Shown here in pieces: positions 11,776 to 25,700 of a stretch of 64,000 bases of DNA (position 1 is its first letter; every line of letters begins with the position of its first letter). Position numbers and translations under genes: made by a program. The stretch comes from Megachile rotundata (taxonomy: Eukaryota > Arthropoda > Insecta > Hymenoptera > Megachilidae), in NCBI RefSeq assembly GCF_050947335.1, contig NC_134989.1:4395501-4459500 (forward strand). Reading direction: 5' to 3'. Under the pieces are notes generated by a model that made no database searches, was not told where the DNA came from, and worked only from the letters and a program-made list of their open reading frames with translations.

Positions 11776-14270
11776 TTGTGCATTTAATACATATAAATTT
11801 TTAATCTGCAATATTTATCATTGTAAATAATATTTGCTATTTTATATCTTTTCATGATAGTATTCCACTTTATCCATTGCGACAATTAAAACAATATTCA
11901 TATTCGTTAAAATAATTTAGTACCTTCCAAATTACAAATTCTTATTAACTATACTTATACTATTTTCCTCATACTTATTCCTTAATATTAACTTTTCACA
12001 TCATTTACTTCTACAATTTTTATTTCATCCTTTTAATTTCATCCTGCTGTCAAGATTTACAATTGCATCCAATTAGAAATGTTCCAATTGTCAACTAACA
12101 TTTTCAAATTCAGTTCGTTGCTTTGAAAGCATTACAAATTAAAAAGCACTTCATACCTAAATATTGTTATAAAATTCTGCTGCGTATTTCACTCAATTTG
12201 TGCAACGTTAGCACAATATAAAGTTCACTTCCACGTTTCTAATTGTCACTGAAGTTTACAAACACCCTTGAGAGAGAATATTTTTTCAGTCCTTCGACTA
12301 TCCCTTATAACAGTTACGAGAGGGTCGTAGACCATCGCTTGAATTTGCAGGGACGTTTTAATGCTTGCCGCTTTGTGCTCTCGCAGTTTATTCGACTTTT
12401 ATGGAGAAGAAGATTTACGAGGATTTTAACAGTGAACTGTGCCGCTGGTCGATGCGTGTTTTATAAGTAGAAAATGTGTACCCGACATTTTGTTATAAAC
12501 AGTTATTCGATCGATATCCACAAAGTCTATCTTAGTTATACGAATAGTTGTTTTTTTTTATTTTAGTTACTCATTTTACTTCGGCAAAAACAAAATTAAG
12601 CTACTTTTAGGAATTTTGTTCTCTCTAAATGTATTCGATGAAATAAACCTTTCATATTTCCCTTTTACTGTCTTTTTATTTCATGTACACTTTTACTTCC
12701 CTTTTCTTGCACATACTTTTTATTTTCTTTTTGTTTCACAGTTTTGTTTTTTATTAAAATGCTTATGACGTATACATATTTTAAATTCATGTGATTTTTA
12801 ATAAATGAAGGCAGGTTTAAATATATTTGCTAAAATAATTAACCAGATGAAATAATGGTTTTAAATTTATTTATAACCTGATGATAAATTTATTTTCCAT
12901 CAACAAAGTTTGTTTGGTTAACAGTAAAAAATTGAATATTAACTCAATCAGCTGAAAAGTATTGAGAGAAACGTTATTCAGAGCTGCTGTTGTATAAAAT
13001 TGTTATTAATATTTTGTAACGTTCAATATTAACTTTTTCATTTCCATCAATTTAAACGAAACAATCGCATTTTATAATAAAACTACACTCAGACAGAAAG
13101 AGTATTTTACATATTCTCCGGAAATGAACAGTAAAATATTGATAAATCTTTTTTAACGCAGGAATTACGTAACAGGAACAACGTTTCAATATTTTTGAAG
13201 TAATGACAAACGATGGAAAAGTCAGTTTAGGAAACAAAATAAAATATCAAGCAACGTGTTCAACGTAGCACAGATTTATATTCAAAAAATCGTGTACCGA
13301 CGCTTTGTTCTGAAATTTCAAAGCCATCAAACTGTCAGCTATCGAATGATCTGTCTTCTGTTGCTTGTAAATCAATACGGAATTCGTCTGGTAAATACCA
13401 GCCACTAATTTCTGACATATTACGTACGATTATAATTATGTTCACTTCCCGTTTCAAACTCAGTATCATGTTTATCCAACTTTTCTTTGAATTGCCGAAC
13501 ATTTTCTCGTTCCGACAACATTTTATAATGTTGGCAAAAGCCGCATGCTCGTAATTATAATTTCATGTCGACCACATTCAGTTGTGACATTTACCATCAC
13601 AAACTCGTCACCGTCGATTTCGAGTCCAAACTCCATCGTACATGTTGTTGCATGATATTTACTGAAGTACAGGCTGATTCACAAAGTACGTCAAAACGAA
13701 CTATTTAATCAGTACTTTGTACTATGGACACTTAGTTTTATTGTTAGAATACGATTATTAAGAATTGTTAAAAGATAATTAACATTCTTTACATACTTCA
13801 TTATAATTCATTTAATATTTCATTAAATGAAATGTTAACAATATTAATAATTTTGAGGAAGATTGGAGTACAAGTTGAGATTTTGATTCTGTAATTTTGC
13901 AGAAGATTGTCTTAGTTTGAGACTGACAATGAGAAAGATTAACTAAAATTAGTTTTAAATTAAAATGCAAGTCAAATTAAGATAAATGACTAATTAGCAT
14001 TAGCTGTTAGTAACCCTGTCGTTGTCATGAACACGTACTGTAAATTAGAAATGTAGTATCAATTTTATTGTGCTCGAAATTTTATGTTTTTTAGGTAAAA
14101 AAAAAGAACATTACGTTCTTTAGGAAAAATTTGTCTTACAATTGTTACCCAATTTTATTAATCAAATTTTCTGAATGAAAGGATTAACTACCCCTTACTA
14201 CTACTTTCTTATTACAAGCAATATATGTTTGTTATTCTTTTTATTTATTGACTATATTTGGATTTCATAT
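11776..14270. other. AT-rich DNA, mostly nothing recognised
   Basis: A small GC rise near 12240-12470 carries an ORF without known domain, and another near 13360-13640 has nothing recognisable. The rest is AT-rich spacer. Confidence 0.35.
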
Positions 14271-14284
14271 AAACGTATGTGTAT

Positions 14285-14375
14285 CATACGTATTTCATTT
14301 TGATTTCATTTACTTTATTTTGATTTTATTTATTTTATTTTAATTTCACTTACTTTATTTTAATTATACTTCTTT
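14285..14375. repeat. Short tandem array, about 27-bp period
   Basis: The words 'attttgatttcatttactttatttt' and 'attttaatttcacttactttatttt' recur three times with small changes. Confidence 0.55.
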
Positions 14376-16340
14376 TAGTTATATTACCATTTACTAAACT
14401 GGATCCGCAAATTTAATTTTCGATGTTGATAATCCATTTCCCTTAATTTTACTGAATATACATGAATATTGATTAACTACTAAAATATTCCGTGGACATA
14501 TTTCAGCTGTATCGCCCTACATTTTATGGTTGCTGTATAATTAGGTTCCGTCTCTGTCATTCGACGTCCAACAGTAACTTTAACGTCAATTCACGTTATA
14601 CCGTAACATTGCGGTTTATGTGATCCGAGTATTTTGGAAAGGATTTAAATTATTCTTGAATTCAAAGTTCATTTAGTAACGCTTCATCGTGCTTGCCACT
14701 ATCAATAATCAGATGAACAGTTTAGTGTACAGTACAAATATATGTGAAATCGTCGCTTTCCTTTTCATTGAATTTTATCTACATATTTTATTAGTTGTGT
14801 GGCTTAAATTGTCTTCGAAGATTGATTTATCGACTAGTCGAGCGTAAAATAACGGCCTACGTAAATTCTTGAAAAGGCTGTGAGATACAAGTGTGTTTTG
14901 TTTTCGTTTCAATCTGTTTCCGATAACGGATATTGCTTATATTTATTTCTTCGGCATATTCTCAAGAGATATCCAGAAAAGCTACAATTCTCTCCAGAAT
15001 ATTTTTATTTTATTGTATCAATTTTATCAGGGAATTTTCAACTAAATAGTATCGTGAGTTGAATATGCAATATTAAATTATTAAATCTAGTCATTCACTT
15101 AATGGAAAATTGTCTACAGAAAAAACTGTAATTCGAAATATTTTATTATTACAATTTAATATCGGTTGAAAATACTATGAAGTGACGGTTTGTTTATATT
15201 AATTTTGAAATTAGATTACAGATTTTCATTATTCATCGTTATCATGAAACTAACTTACGAGACTTTCATTTCTGAAGAAGATTAATACCTTTTCCTGTTG
15301 ATAATGAAAATTCTTAATGAAAGTTTATATCTCATTCTCGTTTTCGTAATTTACTCTATGTCATAAATTTTATGTCCGTTCTAAAGATAAACCTCCTGAA
15401 AAATGTTTCAAAAATTCTATCTGTTCCAAAGATATACTTGATGAAAAGTTATTTTAAAAAATAATAAATATTATTTATTACTATTTTTGAAATGCAGTTA
15501 CTAATTATAAATAACTATCACAATAAAATAATTAGTATAATATTGTTATAGAACACAATTCTACGTTAAATAAAATATTATTTTATTTATGCTACTTGTA
15601 AATATTGTATAATGCATGAACATCACACAATATGCAGTACAAAAATAAATATCTGTTACGTTAAATAAATACTACATTAGTGTACAAATGTTGCATAATT
15701 TATTATCATAATATATAAGATAAAAATATTAAAATACTATAATGCATACCTAAGATGGCGATCTGTATAGCATATTACCAATGTAACCTATTTCCAATCT
15801 AATCTAACTCTTCTAGAATCTTCAGAACACCGCTCAAAATGGTGACATTGACAGGAATCAAAGGTAGCTTCCGTATGTGAATATTTAATCAAACTGCCTC
15901 ACATCGCACATTCTGTCTAAAAATCACGTACATCCTGAATTAAAAAATACACCCTCTTTAAGAAAACTCCGAACGTGAATTTCCAAAAAAACTGTACCAT
16001 ATGAACGACAAGAATATTTCTGCCACTGCTCACCTCCTCAACTCCAGAATCTCAAGTTCAAACAAATCCACCATTTCCTAGATCAGCACATCAGAGCCGC
16101 TCACCGCATCATCTAAGGATTAAAGAACCATAAAACAAGAAACAGTGCCTTCCTGAAGCTCAGTGTACCTGTAATACAACAACAAAGAAATCAACCTCAT
16201 AAGCGATCATAATAGAAGATCATAGAAAATCTAAATTCTCCAAGTCACATTGAAGTCTCAAACTATCAAGAAAGCCGTTGCTTAGAAACCATGTTATAAA
16301 TCGTACCTATTAGTAAAAAAAAGATAGGTAAAATAGAAGT
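14376..16340. other. AT-rich DNA upstream of the candidate exon
   Basis: No domain-bearing ORF. From about 15740 to 16330 the sequence becomes less AT-rich and lacks a clear TATA box or initiator that I could tie to the exon at 16.5 kb. An 'aagatggcg' word at 15751 matches the core of the YY1-type motif, but one short match is weak evidence. Confidence 0.3.
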
Positions 16341-16522
16341 ACCTGAAATTTGTCGGTGAAGTTGAGCTTTCGAGCGGATTCTCATTTGCTCGCGCTAAAT
16401 CGCCTCGCAGAGGTCAAACACTTAAAGCGGCGCGCTAAGCAGGGTCGAGCGTCATCGCTAACGTCAGTGATGACAGCAGTGAGGTGGCGTGCAGGCCGTG
16501 GTGTTAAGCTTTCGCCGGATAA

Positions 16523-16834
16523 ATGTGCGCTATGTATTATTACGCCAGCAAGCTGACTGCGGCGGCTCTAAGCGGCGGTGGCTCCTTCGCCGGGGGTGGC
16601 GGGGGTACGGCTGGCGGGGGTGGTGCGGTGTGTCGATGCCACGAGGTGCACAGAGAACAGCAACAACAACAATCGCCGAAGAGGGGTCAACAACAACCAC
16701 CTCAGACCTCTCGTCATCAGTCGCGAACATCAAGGGTGAACACCCCCACCCCCGGGACCACCACCACCTCCGAGCACGTCGTCGTCGAGCACCCCAGATC
16801 CAACCATTATCACCGACATCGTACCAAACACAAG
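16523..16834 (+). CDS. Candidate first coding exon of an unrecognised, probably long-intron gene
   Basis: An open frame of 104 codons begins at an ATG whose immediately preceding in-frame codon is TAA, so no longer N-terminus is possible without upstream splicing. It ends in phase 0 at a consensus donor, CACAAG followed by GTAGGT at 16835. The predicted peptide starts MCAMYYYASKLTAAAL, then has a Gly-rich run (about residues 18-34), a CRCHE motif, a Gln run from (CAA)n, a Pro/Thr/Ser segment with a TTTT run, and a basic His/Arg tail ending HRHRTKHK. It looks disordered; there is no signal peptide or membrane segment. GC content is far above the flanks, as expected of a coding exon with a GC-rich 5' leader (16340-16522). 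Overlapping frames (16489-16887 on +, 16530-16733 on -) are shadows of the same GC-rich DNA. I do not recognise the gene. A recursive splice site 8.5 kb downstream on the same strand supports a long first intron. An untranslated GC-rich island is the alternative. Confidence 0.55.
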
Positions 16835-16974
16835 GTAGGTGCTTTTTGCTCGTTTGTCTTTCGAAGGAGATAGTCTTTTTTTGGTAGTTCCGGGGAATGG
16901 AGAGTGAATTTGTTGTGAGAGTGGAATGAAATTAGGAATTGATCATTTTTTTAGATTAATAGTTCTTTGATCTA

Positions 16975-17790
16975 ATAACACCAGCTTTGGAGTTTTGATA
17001 TTTGGAAATTGATGAAGTAGTTTTTAAAATTTTTGAATTTTTAAATTAATAGATTCCTAGGTTTTTTAATTTTATAAGTTGGCAGTTGTATAGTTTTAAG
17101 TTTACGATTTCAGAATTTGGTCGTTCTGTATTATTTTATTTTTTAATTTGCAGTTGCACGAGATTTTGAATTCATGGATTTTGAGATAGATAGGTTAACA
17201 GATTATCTAATCTACAAACTTTCAGATTAATAGATTCACAAGTTTGCAGATTTACAGACTTTTGAATTTGTAGATTGATGAATTGACAAACTTTCAGATT
17301 TCTCAATTTATAAATTGACAAAACATCACAAACTTTAGAATTTGCAAATTGATAAATTTAAAAATTGATGGACCTTCAGATTTATAGTTTGATAAATTTG
17401 CAAATCAAGCTTCTAGATTTGTAAATTGTCACATTTACATGTTCACAAATTTCTAGATTTATAGATTGCTGAATTTACAAATTTACAGATTTTTAACTTT
17501 ATCGATTAAAAAGTTTATAAATTTCAGACTTCCAGGTTCATAGATATACAAATTTACGAATTTACATACTTCCTGATTTGTAGATTGACAAATTCACAGA
17601 CTTCCAGATTTACTGATATTCAAATTTAAAAATTTTTAAACTTTCCGATTTATAAATTGATAAATTTGCAAATGTCCGAACTTCCAGATTCATAAATTGA
17701 CAAATTTCCAAATTTATAGATTAACAAATATGAAAATTTACAGATTTCCATATTTATAGATTTACATCATTAGTTCCAAAATATTTAAAA
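16975..17790. repeat. Degenerate 'aaattt/agatt' low-complexity tract
   Basis: About 0.8 kb of words like 'acagattt', 'tttatagattgac' and 'aaatttacaaattt'. It follows the splice donor closely, so it would lie at the start of the first intron. Confidence 0.65.
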
Positions 17791-17869
17791 TTGAAACCTA
17801 TAAGTTTTTTGAATCCATATTCCCAAATTGTTCGCGCGATGGGTAAAATATAAACTATTTATAGTTATT

Positions 17870-18700
17870 TACGAAGGTTGTAAATCTTCGTCGACCCATA
17901 GCGTTTCCAGAACCTGTTTCAGTAGTGGAATATTTCTAATGTTAGTATTATAAAGTAGAATTTTTATTGTTAAGTAGAGTTTATATAGTGGCTCAGAGTC
18001 CTCCACACTGATGTGCCCAGGTCAATGAAGGATGTATGTATATCATCATCCCACTAGTTGTAATGATTGTTGTGTGTTGTTGTAGTTGATAGTTACAAAG
18101 TTAATCTAAGACTGACTAGTTGCCTATAAACAGCCAGAAAAGAAAGCAAGGGAGGAAGTTCAGGACGTGAAGGCGTTGCCAAAAAAGACCAATCGGGACA
18201 GATTGTTATTTGTAAAAGACAGTGATTGGTGAGATGGTTCAGCGAATGAGATTGTAAGATTTTAGCCTTCACTCCAGGGTTGTAAATAACGTTTCGTTAA
18301 TAAGGTGACCCAAACAGTTAAGTGATTTGGGTCCTTCAAAAGAACTAAGTAATGGGACACATTGCGAGACTGTTGAATGACCGAGTCAGAATGCCTGGCC
18401 CGCCGAGTACGCAAGGATTTTCGTAAACACTGCACACAACAAGGGTGCACAGTTTAGGACCATGGAAATAAACTTCTTTAAGGAAAGATATATTGGCGTT
18501 AGAAAGATGTGCTTTTCTGGCCTGTTAAAAGGCTATTGTCAATAGTTAAGAACGTCAAGCTGTGGAGACGTTCATGTGATCTCAAAAATCTGGTTGAAAT
18601 TACAAGAGTGAAAGTTTGACAAAAACCCATAAATATTACGTTGATTATATTCCGAGCAACTCGGAACACAAATTTACAATTAAAATTTAGAAATTTGATC
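17870..18700. other. GC-shifted block, possible retroelement remnant
   Basis: The block is less AT-rich than both flanks. It contains an inverted repeat GACCCAAA (18307-18314) / TTTGGGTC (18326-18333) and, near its right edge, a short hairpin 'ttccgagcaactcggaa' (about 18648-18664). The left side contains a 'tgttagtattataaag' string that could be the start of a terminal repeat, but I found no target duplication or second copy. The minus-strand ORF 18262-18450 has no recognised domain. Confidence 0.3.
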
Positions 18701-21700
18701 TTTCACAATGTGATACAACTTTGACTCATATTTCTACCACGATTAAATTTTTATTTTATATTTATATTTATAATTATAGTTATAACCACGTAACATATTG
18801 GTGGGGCAATTTGAATGCAGAGATAGAACCTTTTTATTTTCTATTTTTTTATGAAACTTTTACCAACATATTTGTGCCATTTTTCTGGTTAAAATGCGAC
18901 AAAACACGATGTAATTTGGCACATAATTATTTGTAATTTCAATTGCGTTACACTTGCATCAAGGACATGAGTTAGACGCTGTTATTGTCAATTAAGCTAG
19001 AAAATATAATCAAAAGTATATCGTGTTTGGTCTTATTTTAAGAGAAATTTTAAGTCTTATTTTAGAGAAATGCGAAAATCTATTGATCAAACTCTAATAA
19101 CAGAAAAAGTCAAAAATAAAAAAAGTTTATGTTCATAGTTGTATTGCTCACGGATATTGCCGAACCTGGATCACGTTACATTTCTCGACAAGCGAACTTC
19201 TGGGTGTCTCAAGATGTCTTCCCTCTACTAGTGGAATAACTTTTTCATTTATATCGTACACGACATTTTTGCTTACATCGAATGATTACTTGTACTACGT
19301 TTTGATGTGTTTTCAGTGAGTAGAAATTCGTTTACCATAAAATAGTCGGAAAAGCTCGTTCAAACGCATTACCATTTTTGTATTCGCCTCGGGCGACAAA
19401 GAGAAGTCGAATAAAGATATTTTAAAGAAAGCAAAACGTTTTTCTGTATGAATACCAGACATTCTTAAAGTCCGGATATTTTAAAAAATTATCTATGTCT
19501 ACGAACAAACTGCGAAACTTTTAATCGATACTCGAAGGCATTGTGCGTCAAGGAGATCGAGAATCGCCGGTATTAATCGAGACCGGTACAGTTTGGAGAT
19601 AGTTTACGAATTTGTTTCATCGAGTTCGTTCGGTCGTGGTGAACGTATTCGAATTTATTTAGCCGGAAACTTCGAACCGAAGTTGAAAACACCGCGGTTG
19701 GAATAATACGGACGTTTACTGGACTCTTGCTTTTTACCGGCTAATACTGAAAAAACTACTAACCATTACCGGATTACGTCGTACTCTAAACAGAATAATA
19801 GTCGTTCTATTAGTTTTTTTTTCCTATCAAAACGGATTTAAACGTGTCGAAAATATTTCAGATCCAATCTTACGCATCGCCAAACTAATATTTCGATCGT
19901 TTCATCTGCACTGCGAAAACAGAACGAACACCTTTTTCGTTGAACATTCATTTAATTCCATTCAACTTATAATCCTCTTGCGATTACTCATGTAGGATAA
20001 TATTAATGTGAATTATCTCAAAAGTAATTAAAACTGATGTAGTTTATAATTCATAAAATCACTTTATTTCTTCGTTTTAATAACGGTCCGATATAATTAT
20101 TCTGCTGCTCTTCGCCAGTTTATAAATATATTTTGAATGAATATGCTTATTTTAATTATATGTATATATGAAGTACAATAATTAAATTCTAATGTTAAAT
20201 CATAATAAAAAACTTAATTTAATTTACTTTATTTATTTTTTAGCGATTTCTATGTTGTATATGTCAAAAGAAAGAAAGAGTTAAAAATATTTATATTCAT
20301 TTAACATAATTTATTAGGTTAGATATATTTTTTAGATAAATTTACGAAAGTCATTATTAAAATATTTTTTTAGTATTGCATGGTTCGTCCTAAGTGTTAG
20401 AGTATCATGATATGTCGTGAGATGTCGCGAATTAACAAAATCGGCATTCATTTGTCAATGCATCGCGAATTGCAGAGATGCGTATTTTGGCGGTAGTGCG
20501 AGTATAGACATCGTAAAAAAAAGACGTATTATAGCACACATTATTATTTTGTAATAAAACTGCGTAAAAACCAACACTAAGAAATTTTTCAAACTTCATA
20601 TATGTTTAGTAAAATTTTTAATACATATTTATGTTTAATATTATTTATTCGTTATTTATTTACGCCACATGCAAAACTGTTATTTATCGTAAAAATTGAA
20701 CAGTTTTTAATGATACGAAATTATTAGATTGATCGTTTATCTCATTTATGTATTTTGTACTGGAAACAGCTCATTAGCGTTTAATAATAACAGCGCCTTA
20801 ATAACGCTAAAATCTGTCGATACTCTATGACAAGAACAATAAGATAAATACAATAAAATCCGAATTATCATCGTTCGATAATTGCAAATGTTTCAAATGA
20901 AGCTAATGTCAACATGAATCATGAATTATTTATTTCGGATTAAATTACTCATTCGAGAATTAATAACCCATCGAACTGCTGAATACGCATGGCTGATTGC
21001 GCTTAAGGTGTGTTTGCAATCATTCTTACATAATTGTTAATGGATCTGACAATTAATATCGATTAAATTACAGATTTAAGTTGAACTTTAGAAATAATTT
21101 GGATTGAATTATATTTTTAAATATATTTAGATTAAATTTTAATTTTTAGAATTCATTTAGATTTACAATTAAATTTCCAATTAAATTCAAAATTAATTTA
21201 AATTTAGGCAATTTTAAATTAAACTTTATTCCTTTTGTTCGTTGGTTCTGTTCTATTTCAAGAAGTTAATTTAAACTTCTATTTTCAAGTTGTCATACTA
21301 GTTATTATATTGTACGTCAGTTGTATGATCGTTATAACGAAAAATAATTCAAAGAATTACGGTTTGAAATAAATAGCTAGTAGCGTAATGAAAAATTTCA
21401 GTCGCGCCGTTTCAACCACGCTTGGACGATTAAAAAGTACAAACGATTTTTCCCTGTAGCTCTGGTATTTTAATCGCTGCGAGTTCGTTAAAATTCTAAT
21501 CGAAACTTTTGCCTTTCCGATGGCTACCATTAAAACGAGCTTTAACGATCACGATAACTATTCCAGTTATCTGCTTGTTCCTTATTTTAAATACTTTGAA
21601 ACTACGGTCAGATTCTAATTTAAAAAATTAACTGTTAATAAAATTAATAATGTATAAATGATGTGCAGAAGTTAACCTAACCAATTGTACCTGGACATAC

Positions 21701-21950
21701 TATTTTTCGCTTCCAACATAACCAAACCTGTAAACATGACCGATTTTAGGTTATGTCTTTCAATTTATGCGATTTATTCAGATGTTTTTATTAAAATTTG
21801 CAAAATTTATGAAATTATACAAATTCTTTTTACACGTGCTTTTTCAGTATTTATAAAATCAAATTTGTAACTCTAGTTACTACTGACCCTACATTAAATG
21901 TAGATTAAATTATAAAACTAATGAAATAATTAATTACAAGTATGTTTCAC
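18701..21950. other. AT-rich presumed intronic DNA with one GC-richer patch
   Basis: A patch at about 19130-19790 is GC-richer, without a domain-bearing ORF or consensus splice boundaries. The remainder is AT-rich spacer. No tandem arrays of note. Confidence 0.35.
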
Positions 21951-23459
21951 GACATTCAAGTCTGATGTTAACTACTTTGAAACGACTCTTCGCATAAATA
22001 TGTTCATTCATAATTTCAATATATTTTGCATAAAACCCATCAGCTCATTGTCTCGCTGTTTAAAATAAATTTATTTATTTCCCTTCTTTTTGCTTTATTA
22101 TTTTTCTGTTCTTTCTCTCGATTCCCTGACTGAACGTCCAGAATGCCGTTTACAAGTAGTTTCGCCTATTTTTTCCGTCGAATGGTTCGCTTTAATTGTT
22201 CCCGTAGATGAACAATGCAAAGGTATAATGAGCGAAATGGAGCCCCGTTCGAAATTATGCGCCTTCAACGATGAATTCTTCCTGAAAATGGTTGCATTTA
22301 ATGCCCGATGCCGAATCAGGAATCTACTCGACAATTGAAGGGTCTTTCTCTCTTCTTGTGTACTTAACAGAAGAAGCGTTTCGCCATTGATTTCGAACGA
22401 ATTATCAATATTGTGTCACCGTTAACGTGCCTGCTTCTTTATTCAATATAATTCTATTTTTCATTAATTTATACATTGTTTCTAATTCTATTAATACCAA
22501 ACATTTATTCTCAAATTCTATTCACTTGAGCTTATTAGAAAATAATAGAAATTCGGTAGAATTTCTCTTATTATTAACCCTTCCACAGTGTAATAAAATT
22601 ACTAGTTGTGGTCCAAAAAATATCTAGTTCATACCGAATTCAAAACTAAACCACATCTTCTTCAGTTAGAATAATCTTAGAAAACAGTGGAAGCAAATTT
22701 TGCCATAGACTTTGATTTCTTTGGTAAACTAAACAGTTTGAACGTTTTATCTTGTCTGTGACTGTCACAGGATAAACTGTCAATAGATCAAAAACTGATT
22801 TATGACAAATACTATTTAAAAATTAATGTACAATGCATTTTACATAAACAAAACATTCGTATGATTGTTACTATAAGGATAACTCGGTAATTACATTTAG
22901 GATATCTGAATAAATATTTTATCACTATTAACCCCTTAACTTACAATTTTCTATGCAGTTGCGTCATTCACAGCTGGCTAATTAGTGCTGCAACGTTAAG
23001 GCAGCTAAGGGAAGTTAAAATGTTAGGCACGTTTCAACGACCCTTGATTATGCAGATCATAATTAGAATTGAATACAAAATTCAATTGCAGTGAAAATGC
23101 GAGTCAGGTTTATCACATTTGGACTGTGCGCGTCACAAGTGTGATATTGTAGGGCAAGAGGTTATCCTATGAAGAACCATATAAACTCTCATCGTTTATT
23201 CTTTTCTACTTTTAACAACAGTGAAAATAATTTATGTGTTCTCGTTGAGTGGAATACTCTGAGCAGAGATAATCACCAAATAGAGAAATACTGTGTAATA
23301 TAGCGTAACAGAACCTTGAGAAAGTAGAAAATAACGGAAAAAGACCAACAGGAACGATAGTAAAAATAAAAGCAACAGTCAATATTAATACTTTCACACC
23401 GTTAAGAGAATTATTTTAAAAATAACGAATATCATAAAAATAGTAATTGTTAATTGCTC
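21951..23459. other. AT-rich DNA with small GC patch
   Basis: Overlapping ORFs lie on both strands at 22090-22338, without recognisable domains. The region 22930-23040 contains self-complementary words ('ccttaactt' and 'aagttaa', 'cagctggctaattag'), which could be an old inverted-repeat element, but the ends are not definable. Confidence 0.3.
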
Positions 23460-23514
23460 GTGTTTACTGTGAGGATGTTCGAGCTTTGTAGGCGTTATGC
23501 ACGCTTGTGCCAAC

Positions 23515-24085
23515 AAAAAACTAAGGTTCTAACACTCGAAGGACCACCCGATACTTCGGGAAAAAATGACTAAGTGTCTAGGTTTGAACATGCTATGCTA
23601 GTTTATTTCTAAGTCTAATAATATGTTGTACTAAGTGCTATGTTCTATCAAGTTCTAGTTGGTATCTAATGTTGTTTGCAATCTGTCCAAAATGTTTAAA
23701 ACTATAACCAATGTAACCTCGGTAGGGATGTTCTTGGCGGGGGAGGAATGTTCCGATTGGGTTATAAAAATTGTGGAAACTAGGGAAGGGAGGTGAAGTT
23801 TACGCCCTTTTTGAGTTTTTCCCAGTCGCTAGCTATGACTAATTTTGGCCCTGGACCGTGGCAAGTAATAAAGTCAAGCAGCGCGCTGACCGTGGTAAAA
23901 CATTCGAGAAATAACGGACTAGAAAGTTAGAAATGATGGTACCTGGTGACCATATGCGAAACAAAGAAATGAAAAAAGCTACGGTAAGAATCGCGGGTCT
24001 TTATGGCTTCATGAGTTTACTACTGCCACGGAACGTTTTACAAAATTTCAAGGGATCGGCTATAAATCAACTAAAAGCTAAATAC
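23515..24085. other. GC-shifted block with promoter-like words; possible solo LTR
   Basis: The block includes a TATA-like 'ggttataaaaattg' (about 23759), a downstream 'cagtcg' word and an 'aataaag' polyadenylation-like word at about 23868, in an order seen in many LTRs. A small hairpin with arms CCCGA and TCGGG lies at about 23548-23561. I could not find terminal TG..CA ends with a duplicated target, so the LTR reading is a guess. Confidence 0.3.
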
Positions 24086-25295
24086 TATGAATTTACAAAC
24101 TAAGGATAAACTAAATATTTACAGTTAAATGTATGACAAGTCTTAACAGTAATTATATAAAATAAAATTGAAAACACATGGAAAAACACATCACTGCTAT
24201 GTATAAATGATACGATTTGATTTTCAGTTAGTCTATTTTCTCTTGACCAGAACACAATGTACGTATTTTTCTTGTAAATTAAATAATTGAATAATTTCTT
24301 GGTTATTAAATATTCTACTCAATAAAAGTTTTCCAAAATAAAATTTTTATTGGAAAGATTTTCTGGTCGATCATAACATTTAATGGTCTCAATAAGCATT
24401 TAATTTATGAGCACGTAATTAAATGATTTCTCCGATAGTTAGCAATTACCAGTTAGAGTAAATTATTAATTCTGAGCGAGTTTCTTGCGGTTATTGCTGT
24501 AATCCCTTATTAGATTTCCCGAGTGTGCTTCAAAATAGAATCTGATCCACTCGAGTGTCATTAGAGTGCACGAGAGTGCTGTCTAGTTCTTGCGGCTGTG
24601 GATCAGAGGATGAATGGATTATTGAATAAGAAGTACTCGTTCGAGGAGAGTCGATTCAGGACTCGATACTGCTTGCCGGGATAGGGATTATAGAAGCAAT
24701 GCCCGTCCTTTGATCTTCGAATGCATCGTCGAAAGAAACCGCGTTTCAACCTACATTTTGACCGCTGGGGATCACGAACCTAAGTTGATCACTGAATTTT
24801 TCTGACCGTGTGCGGGTCACCTTGTACGGATGGATTTCATCTTCCCTTTCTAAGAAGCAAAATTTATGAAATCTCGGTTAAAGTAGCGATACAATTTTAT
24901 TGCCAGGCAATCGTATACTTTTGACATCGTGTAATCTTTAGAAGTCGTTTTCAAGTATATCGAACGTTTTGATTTTTATTATTCAAATTTAAGAAGGTAT
25001 AATGCTATCACCTGGTTTTAGTGTATATTTTTAGAAACTACATTGAAGAAATCATTTATGTAGAAGTGTATTTATATACACTTTGAAGTGACATCTATGA
25101 AATATATTATTCAAATACTTCTTATTTGTTCTCTAAATAATCTTGTACTTTGCTACTTGCCTATTGAAAGGAAAATATATGTCAAATTAAGTTAATGTAA
25201 TTTTCAGGATTATACATTAACTTTGAGGTCAGATATCATTATAGTATTATATTTATTTACATTACTATAGAGAAAGGCCCATATTAATTTGTCAT
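24086..25295. other. AT-rich presumed intronic DNA
   Basis: A GC-richer patch at about 24480-24840 has no recognised content; the rest is AT-rich. It leads into the polypyrimidine tract of the recursive splice site. Confidence 0.35.
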
Positions 25296-25321
25296 GTTTC
25301 TTTTCTTTTTCAGGTGAGTGT
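25292..25321 (+). promoter_or_regulatory. Candidate recursive (ratchet) splice site
   Basis: A pyrimidine tract 'tttcttttctttttcag' is followed directly by 'gtgagt', with the junction at 25313/25314. A 3' splice site fused to a 5' splice site with no exon between is the signature of recursive splicing in long insect introns, where the intron is removed in steps. An 'attaat' word about 25-30 nt upstream could be the branch point. Orientation matches the candidate exon ending at 16834. No other site this good was found on either strand by eye. Confidence 0.6.
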
Positions 25322-25700
25322 CCTAAGCTATTTTAGAACAGAATTATTCATCTTTAGTATACAGTAACTTCTTAATGTAAGTAACAATTTAATTACATAT
25401 GTAGAATCCTCAATTTTTACATTACTCATACTGTTCAAAAAAAGGGAGAAAATTTCTGTACTTCATATAAAATACCTTTCACATCGTTAAAAAGAATAGT
25501 AGTCTGGAACAAAATTTAGCTTAGTATATCAAGATATAATCACACAGTTATACAAGATTATACAACTTTAATGATTTTAATTTTTAATATGTTACAATTT
25601 TAATTTCTAATGTATCATTAATATTGAAACTATATATTTTCTTGAAACACCGTATATAACAACACAAGTGCCTTATATGTCAGTCTATGGAACATTCGTT
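25322..25700. other. AT-rich presumed intronic DNA
   Basis: Nothing recognised apart from AT-rich sequence. Confidence 0.4.

Noticed and set aside
19305..19325. Second recursive splice site at 'gttttcagtgagt'
   Set aside because: AG is not followed by GT; the sequence reads CAG-TGAGT, so no donor abuts the acceptor.
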